This document shows positions 1 to 5,828 of a stretch of 7,641 bases of DNA, one piece after another. The translations under genes and the position numbers were made by a program. Position 1 is the first letter of the stretch. The number at the start of each line of letters is the position of its first letter. Origin of the DNA: an uncultured Bacilli bacterium (GTDB lineage Bacteria; Bacillota_I; Bacilli_A; RF39; UBA660). The notes beneath the pieces are model-generated. The model searched no databases and had not been told where the DNA came from. It saw only the letters and a list, made by a program, of their open reading frames with translations. The stretch lies in assembly GCA_947626445.1 (NCBI GenBank), contig CANQSC010000054.1, positions 1 through 7,641 of the forward strand, given 5' to 3'.

Positions 1-191
1 TTATCATCTTTGATTTCACATTTAGGATTACATTTTTCATCATAAGTATCTTTATCTACTTCTTTTCCTTCAGGATCATAATACTTACCGTCTTTAATTT
101 CACACTTTGGAGCACATTCTTCTTTATATTTTTCTTCATTTATTTCATCACCATTTGGTCCATAATATTTATCATCAATTATTTCACACTT
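1..191 (-). repeat. 84-bp in-frame tandem repeat encoding a Cys-bounded 28-residue unit
   Basis: Copy 1 spans 191-108, copy 2 spans 107-24 and copy 3 begins at 23 and is cut by the window edge. The period is exactly 84 bases with no linker. In protein terms each unit starts K-C-E-I, continues through D-x-K-Y-Y-x-P-x-G-x-E and ends Y-x-E-x-C-x-P. A single further copy (residues 158-185) occurs in the protein encoded at 797-1468. The two cysteines near the unit ends could close a disulfide loop, which is inference. The total copy number cannot be known from this window. Confidence 0.85.
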
Positions 192-704
192 AGGTAATCT
201 TTGATATAAAGTAGGTTCAAATCCAACATGACAATTTTCAGCTCTAATATCAATAGACATCGTAAATTTCATTACTTCTACTGACTCACCTTTTTTAATA
301 TTATATTTACCATTAGGTGGTGTAATATGGTATGTTCCATTAGTATTATCGCCTTCTAAAGTATATTCCCATCCATTCATTGCTTTAGAATCATAATATG
401 TTGTATTTACTAAATCTTTTAATTTACCATCTAATTTAGTAATTTCAACTAAATCTGCTACAGGTTCAGAAGTACTTTCATTATCTTGTAAAATAATAGA
501 TACAACACAATCTTCTAAAGCTAATAAAGTTCCATCTGGTGTATAAGTTTTCCCAACTTCTCCTTTATCATTAGTACAAGACATATTTGCAGTTACACTA
601 TCATAGGTGCCAATTACAACAGAAGCCATATCTTTTCCTTCTGCTTTAACAGTTAAGGTACAACTAAACAAGGCTATTAGAATTAATCCTATAATTTTCT
701 TCAT
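1..704 (-). CDS. Secreted surface protein with tandem Cys-bounded 28-residue repeats (3' end off window)
   Basis: The frame is open from ATG at 704 to the left edge, giving 234 complete codons without a stop; the C-terminus is missing. Residues 1-21 form a signal peptide (MKK, hydrophobic core, likely cleavage after V-K-A at 19-21). Residues 22-170 look like a beta-rich extracellular domain with Cys43, Cys66 and Cys158. From residue 172 a 28-residue unit repeats: copies at 172-199 and 200-227, with a third starting at 228. Each complete copy has Cys at positions 2 and 26 and a central (K/G)-Y-Y-x-x-x-G core. The gene at 797-1468 carries one copy of this unit followed by NPQTG, with its preceding Cys exactly 15 residues before the first repeat Cys in both proteins, so the two are paralogues in architecture. 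I infer that this one also ends in a sortase signal beyond the edge. A good Shine-Dalgarno (AAAGGAG, ending near 717) and a consensus promoter precede it. The ligand or role is unknown. Confidence 0.85.
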   Translation of the reverse strand, partial: MKKIIGLILIALFSCTLTVKAEGKDMASVVIGTYDSVTANMSCTNDKGEVGKTYTPDGTLLALEDCVVSIILQDNESTSEPVADLVEITKLDGKLKDLVNTTYYDSKAMNGWEYTLEGDNTNGTYHITPPNGKYNIKKGESVEVMKFTMSIDIRAENCHVGFEPTLYQRLPKCEIIDDKYYGPNGDEINEEKYKEECAPKCEIKDGKYYDPEGKEVDKDTYDEKCNPKCEIKDD

Positions 705-734
705 CTAAATTTCAACTCCTTTAAACATTCAGCT

Positions 735-762
735 ATTATAATCATTATTTTAAATATGTCAA
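735..762 (-). promoter_or_regulatory. Consensus promoter of the repeat-protein gene
   Basis: On the minus strand there is a perfect -35 TTGACA (762-757) and a perfect -10 TATAAT (740-735) separated by 16 bases. Transcription would start near 728, about 24 bases before the ATG at 704, leaving a short leader containing the AAAGGAG ribosome site. The match to the housekeeping sigma consensus suggests strong constitutive expression. Confidence 0.85.
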
Positions 763-772
763 GTTAAAAATG

Positions 773-795
773 AAAAAAGGTAGTCGCAACTACCT
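773..795 (-). terminator. Intrinsic terminator of the NPQTG surface-protein gene
   Basis: Read on the minus strand, a 7-bp stem AGGTAGT / ACTACCT closes a four-base TGCG loop (stem-loop 795-778) and runs straight into a T-tract (778-773). It begins just after the TAA stop at 799-797. There is no T-run on the plus-strand side, so it should act only on minus-strand transcripts. It separates this gene from the next minus-strand gene, which has its own promoter. Confidence 0.85.
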
Positions 796-796
796 A

Positions 797-1468
797 TTAA
801 ACTTGATATATTTTATTATTTTTCTTAGTTACGTAATATAACCAACCAGCTAATGCTAAACCAATAATTATAAGTGTATATGGTAAGAAACTTCCTGTTT
901 GAGGATTTTCAGCAGGAGCACATGCTTCATTATAAGCTTCTTCACTTACTTCGTTTCCATTAGCATCATAATAAACACCATCAACAATTTGACATTTAGG
1001 ATTTTCAGGAGTTTCTGTTGATCTTAAAGTAATTTTACAAGTATCAGTAGAAGGAACCCCATCTGCAACATCTAAAGTAATAGATACTACAATTTTACGA
1101 GTATCAGCAGGATAACCAGTACTATTAGTTAAATCAACATCAATTCCATTGCCAGTCGCACTTTTAGTTACAGTTCCAGTCCAACCAGTTGTTGGTTTAT
1201 AATCAGATCTTAACCCACTAAATGTGAAACTTGAATTTTCTAACTCGATATGAGCTTTATATTCAGTAAAAGTGCCTTCAGTTACATTAACACCAAGATA
1301 TAAAGTAGGTTTTTCTCCTTCTTGTTTTAAAGCAAAAGTTTTTCCACCTTCAGTAGTTTCAGTCATACTTGGCTTACTAGCTGCAAAAATTTCCGTAGCA
1401 TTAACATTTACTGGTAAAACAATACTAATTAATAATGCAATTACACTTAATCCTAATAATTTCTTCAT
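797..1468 (-). CDS. Secreted NPQTG-anchored surface protein, probable sortase substrate
   Basis: A 223-residue protein with all the parts of a sortase-anchored precursor. Residues 1-24 are a signal peptide (MKKLLG, hydrophobic core, cleavage after V-N-A). Residues about 25-150 form a Thr/Ser-rich, probably beta-sandwich domain; its hydrophobic strand pattern and W-T-G segment recall cohesin-like or Ig-like folds, but I cannot assign a family. Residues 158-185 are one copy of the 28-residue Cys-bounded repeat (Cys159, Cys183). NPQTG is at 188-192, followed by a hydrophobic helix and a tail with KK at 214-215. NPxT-G/N signals are typical of class B sortases, and a class B sortase lies divergently next door, so it is the likely enzyme. 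The start is set by AGAGGT just upstream, with a stronger AAGGAGG farther out at 1490-1484. It ends in its own terminator. The ligand is unknown. Confidence 0.9.
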   Translation of the reverse strand: MKKLLGLSVIALLISIVLPVNVNATEIFAASKPSMTETTEGGKTFALKQEGEKPTLYLGVNVTEGTFTEYKAHIELENSSFTFSGLRSDYKPTTGWTGTVTKSATGNGIDVDLTNSTGYPADTRKIVVSITLDVADGVPSTDTCKITLRSTETPENPKCQIVDGVYYDANGNEVSEEAYNEACAPAENPQTGSFLPYTLIIIGLALAGWLYYVTKKNNKIYQV

Positions 1469-1501
1469 AATTACCTCTCTTCTCCTCCTTATTATGTCCT
1501 A

Positions 1502-1530
1502 ATTATATCATAAAAATACCATAATTCTAC
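1502..1530 (-). promoter_or_regulatory. Probable promoter of the NPQTG surface-protein gene
   Basis: A perfect -10 TATAAT lies on the minus strand at 1507-1502, about 33 bases before the ATG at 1468 and upstream of the AAGGAGG site. The -35 is poor: GTAGAA (1530-1525) at a 17-base spacing is the best placed. The weak -35 would be compatible with activator dependence, but that is inference. Confidence 0.55.
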
Positions 1531-1565
1531 ATCTTTTTATTTTTTTTAGTTAAAAATGTAAAATT

Positions 1566-1595
1566 TTGACAAGAATATTAAGTGCAAATTATGAC
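1566..1595 (+). promoter_or_regulatory. Possible promoter of the sortase gene
   Basis: A perfect -35 TTGACA at 1566-1571 is followed after 18 bases by TATGAC (1590-1595), a 4/6 match to the -10 consensus. A better -10, TATGAT (1600-1605), lies too far from this -35 and has only a weak -35 partner of its own at 1578-1583. The region certainly must contain the sortase promoter because the upstream gene is divergent, but the exact elements are uncertain. Confidence 0.45.
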
Positions 1596-1627
1596 AAAAT
1601 ATGATAATATAGTGTAAGAATAGAAAT

Positions 1628-1634
1628 GTGGTGA
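1628..1634 (+). promoter_or_regulatory. Shine-Dalgarno site that decides the sortase start
   Basis: GTGGTGA ends five bases before ATG at 1640, and its GGTGA matches the AGGAGGTGA ribosome-binding consensus. The two in-frame GTG codons at 1628 and 1631 could in principle start translation, but they form this site and have no good site upstream of themselves. ATG at 1640 is therefore preferred. Confidence 0.65.
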
Positions 1635-1639
1635 AAAAA

Positions 1640-3205
1640 ATGAAGAAAATTATTATTAGATTACAAGCAAATTCTTTATTTTTTTCTTACCAACATACTA
1701 AAAACGTTAGAGAAGATTTAATGAATACCAACATTATTAGTGATAGTGAACTTATCTTTTCTGATGATTATATTTTAGATAATAGTCAAATCGTCATGCC
1801 TTTTTTTAAAGAATTATGTGACATGAATAAAATAAATACTTTAACTTTTCAAAACTGTGAGATAGCCTGTTTTATGTTAAAGTATTTTAAAGGAATAAAA
1901 TTAATTGAAAAAATAAGAATTAAAAAAGAAGAAAATATTAGTTATGCTTTATGTGAAGAATTAATTGCTTTTAAAACCGCTAAAAAGTTAGAATGTTATG
2001 CAATTCCTAATTATATGTTAGAATTATTAGATAAACATCATATTACGGTATTTACTAAAAGTGAAGTTTTTTATATTTCACCTTTTATGCAAAGAAATCA
2101 TATTACGGATTATACAACTATATTTTATAAAAAAGAAATTGAAATATTTACCCCAATGAGTGAAGAAGACCAAAATGATTTTAAAACATTCTTATCTATT
2201 AATCATTATTTAAAAGTTGTTAAATTTAAAATTTTAAATAGAAAAGATTTAGAATTTGTTATTTCTTCTTTAAAAGAATATCGTTATAAAAATATTTATA
2301 TTGAACTATATCAAGATATTTTAGAACCTAGAGATATTTTATATTTAAGAGAATTAAATCGTCAAAATAAAAAGAAAAAAATTATTATTGAATTAAATTA
2401 TTCAGAAGAATATTTAAATCGTAATTTATTTAAACAGATTAGTTTAAATACTTTAAAAGTATGTGGTTTAATTTTAATTAGTATTGTTGTTGGTTCTTTT
2501 GGTTATGTTTTTGTAAGAAATTATGTTTCCATGCAAGAAGTTAGTCAAATCCAAGAAGATGTTAATAACACCATTAGTAAGGCCGATGAAATAGTAGAAG
2601 AACCTGAAGATGTGGAAAAAGAATCTGGTTTGCAAATAAAAAACCGTTATATTGATGCTTTAACAAGTATTAATCCTGATGTGGTAGGTTATTTAAAAGT
2701 TAATAATACTAATGTTGATTATCCCGTTGTTTTAGGAACTGATAATGTTTATTATTTAGAACATAATTTATATAAAGAATATGACCAAAATGGTTGGATT
2801 TATATGGATTTTCGTAATTCCGTTACTTCTTTAAATGATAATACCATTATATATGGTCATAATATGTATTATAGTGGAGTCATGTTTGGAACTCTACATC
2901 GAGTATTAAATTCGAGTTGGCAAGAAGACCCCACTAACTTAGTAATATCTTTTAATACCGCTTATGAAACCATGAATTGGCAAATATTTTCTATTTATAC
3001 AATTCCTAAAACAAGCGATTATCTAAGAGTCTCATTTGATGATGATAATGATAAAATGGATTATATAAATATGGTTAAAGGAAGAAGCAAGAAAGATTAC
3101 GAGCAAGAAGTAACGGCTAAAGATAAAATTCTTACTTTATCAACTTGTACAGGTAATAATGCCAGATTAGTTATTCATGCGAAGTTAATTCAACCGACTC
3201 CATAA
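1640..3205 (+). CDS. srtB: Class B sortase with a large N-terminal cytoplasmic domain
   Basis: A 521-residue protein counted from ATG 1640. The C-terminal part (about 331-517) is a sortase: it has the class B-style opening with V-G-Y-L-K-V and D-Y-P-V-V, then catalytic His407 in I-Y-G-H-N-M, Cys503 in T-L-S-T-C-T-G and Arg509 in N-A-R-L-V-I-H. Sortases cleave a sorting signal and join the protein to a cell-wall precursor on the outer face of the membrane. The single membrane helix is at about 275-292, so the first 270 residues should lie in the cytoplasm. Ordinary class B sortases are about 220-300 residues with the helix near the N-terminus, so this extra domain is unusual. It shows alternating predicted helix and strand units of roughly 25-30 residues (for example 158-258) and many Lys and Ile. 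I recognise no family in it. A short acidic linker (about 300-330) joins helix and sortase domain. It is divergent from the NPQTG protein gene. Its 3' end overlaps the glycosyltransferase gene by 35 bases, and I see no terminator. Confidence 0.92.
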   Translation: MKKIIIRLQANSLFFSYQHTKNVREDLMNTNIISDSELIFSDDYILDNSQIVMPFFKELCDMNKINTLTFQNCEIACFMLKYFKGIKLIEKIRIKKEENISYALCEELIAFKTAKKLECYAIPNYMLELLDKHHITVFTKSEVFYISPFMQRNHITDYTTIFYKKEIEIFTPMSEEDQNDFKTFLSINHYLKVVKFKILNRKDLEFVISSLKEYRYKNIYIELYQDILEPRDILYLRELNRQNKKKKIIIELNYSEEYLNRNLFKQISLNTLKVCGLILISIVVGSFGYVFVRNYVSMQEVSQIQEDVNNTISKADEIVEEPEDVEKESGLQIKNRYIDALTSINPDVVGYLKVNNTNVDYPVVLGTDNVYYLEHNLYKEYDQNGWIYMDFRNSVTSLNDNTIIYGHNMYYSGVMFGTLHRVLNSSWQEDPTNLVISFNTAYETMNWQIFSIYTIPKTSDYLRVSFDDDNDKMDYINMVKGRSKKDYEQEVTAKDKILTLSTCTGNNARLVIHAKLIQPTP

Positions 3206-4262
3206 TTTTTAAATTTTCTTGATAACGTTTATTTTTAGGATTTATTTTAAGAGCTTCTTTAAGATATTTAATGGCTTCATCATATTTTTTAGTATAAAAA
3301 CACGCTAAACTAAGTAAATCATAAATAGTATCATTCCAAGCAAATTCTTCATTAATATAAGAATTGCTTTTTTCTTTAATTTTTAAAGCTTCATTTAAAC
3401 AATCATAAGCTTCATCATATAAATTTAAATATTCATAAAGACTAGCTAATTCAATATAACTTTCTCTTAAATAAGGTGCTTCTGCTATGGCATTTTTATA
3501 CCAAAACATACTTTCTGGGATATAGTTTTTATTTAAATAACAACGAGCCATAAAACGCATTGATGCACATCTTTCATCTTTCCAAGTTGCATTTATACAA
3601 TCTAAATGTTTATGAAAAGTATCAATAGCTTTATCATTCATTTTATAAAACATATATTCTCTTCCTAAATAATGTAAATTACGGTCATCTAAAGGACTTT
3701 CTTTAACACTTAATTCTAAAAGTGGTAAATAACTTCCCCTTGATTTATTTGAATCCGGATAATGATTTAAAACAATATCAGTATCAATATAAGTTTCTTT
3801 TTCTTTAGTAGTTAAAACTTCATGAACAGGATGACTCCAATAATATGAATTTAAAGAATGAATTTTATCTTCTCTAAAACTAACTAAAGGTTTATTATTT
3901 TTATCTAACTTCCAATTATAAGTATAACGATATCTAATATTATTACCTTCACAATACTTTTTTTCTAACTTTTCTCGCCAACCCTTTTCAAACACTTCAT
4001 CTAAATCAATACAAGCACATATATCTGCATCTTTAGGGAGCATTTTAAGCGATTCATTACGAGCCACATCAAAACGCCAAGGTTTAATTATTTTTCTTTT
4101 AACTTTAACTCCATATTTTTTTAATAATTTAACCGTATCATCAGTAGAACCAGTATCTAAAACATATATTTCATCAGCTTCTTGCATACTTTTAACCCAA
4201 CGTTTAACAAATTTTTCTTCATTTTTACATATTGCATAAACAATAATTTTAATTTTTTTCAA
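3171..4262 (-). CDS. Family-2 glycosyltransferase with C-terminal TPR-like repeats
   Basis: A 363-residue protein with an N-terminal GT-A catalytic domain (about 1-180). It shows K-N-E-E at 13-16, D-T-G-S-T-D-D-T at 36-43 (nucleotide-sugar binding), a V-A-R-N-E segment at 66-70, the metal-binding D-L-D-E at 86-89, and W-S-H-P-V-H-E at 142-148. Residues about 195-350 are helical pairs resembling TPR units, clearest at 312-345. The combination is known from SunS-like and many uncharacterised family-2 transferases that glycosylate peptides, proteins or surface polymers; donor and acceptor cannot be read here. No signal peptide or membrane helix is present, so it acts in the cytoplasm. The start is TTG at 4262 with AGGTGAT five bases upstream; the next Met (residue 26) would remove the first strand and the K-N-E-E motif. 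It follows the 482-residue membrane protein gene across a terminator, and I found no convincing promoter of its own, so it may depend on readthrough. Confidence 0.88.
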   Translation of the reverse strand: MKKIKIIVYAICKNEEKFVKRWVKSMQEADEIYVLDTGSTDDTVKLLKKYGVKVKRKIIKPWRFDVARNESLKMLPKDADICACIDLDEVFEKGWREKLEKKYCEGNNIRYRYTYNWKLDKNNKPLVSFREDKIHSLNSYYWSHPVHEVLTTKEKETYIDTDIVLNHYPDSNKSRGSYLPLLELSVKESPLDDRNLHYLGREYMFYKMNDKAIDTFHKHLDCINATWKDERCASMRFMARCYLNKNYIPESMFWYKNAIAEAPYLRESYIELASLYEYLNLYDEAYDCLNEALKIKEKSNSYINEEFAWNDTIYDLLSLACFYTKKYDEAIKYLKEALKINPKNKRYQENLKIMESVELTSHE

Positions 4263-4267
4263 AAAAG

Positions 4268-4274
4268 ATCACCT
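4268..4274 (-). promoter_or_regulatory. Shine-Dalgarno site supporting a TTG start
   Basis: AGGTGAT on the minus strand (4274-4268) lies five bases before TTG at 4262-4260. It matches the end of the AGGAGGTGAT consensus and is the reason for choosing the rare TTG start for the glycosyltransferase, with no ATG available in the first 25 codons. Confidence 0.75.
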
Positions 4275-4295
4275 ATATTAATTTATGCAAGCAAG

Positions 4296-4320
4296 AAAAA
4301 AGCTTGCCTTAAGGCAAACT
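4296..4320 (-). terminator. Intrinsic terminator overlapping a stop codon, with a competing hairpin
   Basis: On the minus strand AGTTTGCC / GGCAAGCT forms an 8-bp stem (one T-G wobble) around a TTAA loop, followed by a T-run (4301-4296). The core TTGCCTTAAGGCAA (4317-4304) is a perfect palindrome. The TAA stop of the 482-residue protein (4311-4309) lies in the loop, so the terminator is built from its last codons. The 3' arm (4307-4302, GCAAGC) can instead pair with GCTTGC at 4292-4287, giving a mutually exclusive second hairpin in the leader of the glycosyltransferase gene. Confidence 0.75.
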
Positions 4321-5757
4321 ACAAAAATCTCCAGCATTTTCATGATATAAGGTTATATCTTCATAAGTTTTTAAATCAATATCAGCTTTTAATGAACTTT
4401 TGATATCACTAGCAGAAACATCAATATCTAAATTTATAATATATTTTTTATCATCAAAACTTGCTTTTCCAGTTAATTCATCAATAGTTGAATTACTATT
4501 ATAATCATTTTTAGCTTGTTCATAATCTTCTTGCTTTTTGAATTTATAAGATATTTTTCTTTTAACCGTAACAATTTCATTATTATCATTTAAACCATAT
4601 TCATAATTTTCTGATACTACTGCATTAGTAGTTGTTTCTAATGGTTCAGCAAGTTCACAACTTAAGAATTGAGATGGGGCATTTTCATCAACAATTAAAG
4701 TTGCTTCAATTTCTGTCTCGTTATTAAAATCATCTTTAACACTTAAAGGAATAGTATAAGTACCAACATTGGTTACTAATTCATTTAAATCAATCGTATC
4801 ATCTTTAATGGTAATATCACATTCATTAGATATTGAAGGATCTTCACATTTAGAAATAAAATCATTAATTTCAATTTCACTACCAGGTTTAACTGTTAAT
4901 TCTTTTAAAACCACTTCTGGTCCTTTAGTATCTCTTACTTTTAAATCAGATGATTTTGCATCTGTTCCTGGACATGTAATAGTATATGTATATGTATTTG
5001 GGGTATTAATATTGACAGCATCAGTATTTACTGTACATGAACTAGCATCTACCCCACTAATGGTTGCATAATCACTAGCATTTTTAGAAAGTTTTTCACC
5101 TAATTCCCATTCAGTAAGAGTAGGAACAATAGATATACTACTAATAGGCGCTGAAACATTAGCAACATTTAAGAAGTAATATACGCCAGCTCCTATTCCT
5201 AAGATTAATATAAATATTAAAATAATAATTATTGATTTTTTAGCTCCTTTTTTCTTAGGAGGCTTATTAGGTATCATATTATCCATTACTGGAGCTTGAG
5301 GAGTCGGTACCCCACCAAAGGTTGCTGGATTTTCGGATATCATATTATTAGCCGGATTAATATTTTGATCATTAACTGGAGCATTATTCATTTGTTGTTC
5401 ATTAGTTAATGGAGTATTAGCAGTTAAGGTTGAACCCATTAAAGGACTTGGTGGGTCAATAACCGGTGTATTACTTGCTACACCCTCGGGTGCTAAATTA
5501 ATAGAACTCATTGTTTGAGGACTTACTGGTGGCACAGGCGCTGGTCCTGGTACAGGTTCAGGATTTACGGGAGGCACTGGAGCAGGTCCTGGCATTGGAC
5601 TAGGACTTACTGGTGGCACACCTGGTGTAGGTTCAGGACTAATTGGTGGTGTTCCAAAATTTGGTTCTGCAGGCGCAATATTTGGTTCCGGTGGATTAAT
5701 TCCTGAATTCAAATTATTTTGATTATTATTTTCTGGATTTAAATTATCAATATTCAT
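4309..5757 (-). CDS. Single-pass membrane protein: proline-rich cytoplasmic tail, two Ig-like extracellular domains
   Basis: A 482-residue protein I cannot name. Residues 1-30 are Asn-rich. Residues 22-165 are Pro-rich and low in complexity, with a repeated P-G-P-A-P-V-P-P-V block. A basic cluster (K-P-P-K-K-K, 165-170) precedes one membrane helix at about 175-196, predicting a cytoplasmic tail and an external C-terminal part. Outside, residues about 205-276 and 276-357 look like two Ig-like domains of the DUF5011 type (E-L-G-E-K-L-S; D-T-K-G-P-E; V-G-T-Y-T-I-P-L-S-V-K-D). The last domain (about 366-482), with K-F-K-K-Q-E-D-Y-E-Q and a Y-I-I-N-L-D strand, recalls YehR/DUF1307-like lipoprotein domains, but weakly. 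All six Cys (241, 262, 304, 313, 367, 479) are external and fall naturally into three neighbouring pairs. A near-consensus promoter lies upstream; the ribosome site is weak (GGGGT). A role in envelope adhesion or sensing is plausible but unproven. Confidence 0.82.
   Translation of the reverse strand: MNIDNLNPENNNQNNLNSGINPPEPNIAPAEPNFGTPPISPEPTPGVPPVSPSPMPGPAPVPPVNPEPVPGPAPVPPVSPQTMSSINLAPEGVASNTPVIDPPSPLMGSTLTANTPLTNEQQMNNAPVNDQNINPANNMISENPATFGGVPTPQAPVMDNMIPNKPPKKKGAKKSIIIILIFILILGIGAGVYYFLNVANVSAPISSISIVPTLTEWELGEKLSKNASDYATISGVDASSCTVNTDAVNINTPNTYTYTITCPGTDAKSSDLKVRDTKGPEVVLKELTVKPGSEIEINDFISKCEDPSISNECDITIKDDTIDLNELVTNVGTYTIPLSVKDDFNNETEIEATLIVDENAPSQFLSCELAEPLETTTNAVVSENYEYGLNDNNEIVTVKRKISYKFKKQEDYEQAKNDYNSNSTIDELTGKASFDDKKYIINLDIDVSASDIKSSLKADIDLKTYEDITLYHENAGDFCSLP
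5521..5637 (-). repeat. Proline-rich 42-bp coding repeat
   Basis: Two adjacent 14-residue units (residues 52-65 and 66-79 of the 482-residue protein) share P-x-P-x-P-G-P-A-P-V-P-P-V and follow an 11-residue shortened version (41-51, P-G-V-P-P-V-S). The DNA is noticeably richer in G and C than its surroundings because of Pro codons. Such repeats commonly change copy number by slippage. Confidence 0.7.
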
Positions 5758-5789
5758 ACTAATTACCCCAATCTATTTTTATAAAATCA

Positions 5790-5818
5790 ATTATACACGT
5801 TTTTTTTATAAATATCAA
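5790..5818 (-). promoter_or_regulatory. Near-consensus promoter of the 482-residue membrane protein gene
   Basis: On the minus strand the -35 TTGATA (5818-5813, 5/6 match) and a perfect -10 TATAAT (5795-5790) are separated by 17 bases. The start would be near 5783, giving a leader of about 25 bases before the ATG at 5757. It lies only ten bases past the spmB stop, and I see no terminator between them, so spmB transcripts may read into this gene. Confidence 0.8.
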
Positions 5819-5828
5819 CCACCTTTTT

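Noticed and set aside
658..704. Lipoprotein signal (L-F-S-C, Cys15) in the first surface protein
   Set aside because: Phe at the -2 position fits a lipobox poorly and a normal signal peptidase site (V-K-A) follows. The shared architecture with the NPQTG protein points to wall anchoring instead.
1272..1502. Plus-strand open frame of 76 codons
   Set aside because: It lies antisense inside the NPQTG protein gene and its promoter, shows no ribosome site or domain, and mirrors the signal-peptide codons of the real gene.
1528..1560. Inverted repeat TACAT ... ATGTA in the divergent promoter region
   Set aside because: The arms are short and imperfect, the 23-base spacer is almost pure T and A, and such matches are expected by chance in this composition.
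3171..4262. SunS-type S-glycosyltransferase of a glycopeptide bacteriocin cluster
   Set aside because: The GT2 plus TPR layout is similar, but no precursor peptide, bacteriocin transporter or thiol-disulfide oxidoreductase gene lies nearby, so the specific role is unsupported.
4182..4403. Plus-strand open frame of 73 codons
   Set aside because: It is antisense to two supported genes and crosses the terminator hairpin; the product is low-complexity Phe/Asn-rich.
4769..5071. Plus-strand open frame of 100 codons
   Set aside because: It is fully antisense to the Ig-like region of the membrane protein gene, with no ribosome site and no recognisable domain.
5515..5706. Plus-strand Trp/Arg-rich open frame of 63 codons
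   Set aside because: Its odd composition is just the complement of the proline-rich repeat of the real minus-strand gene.
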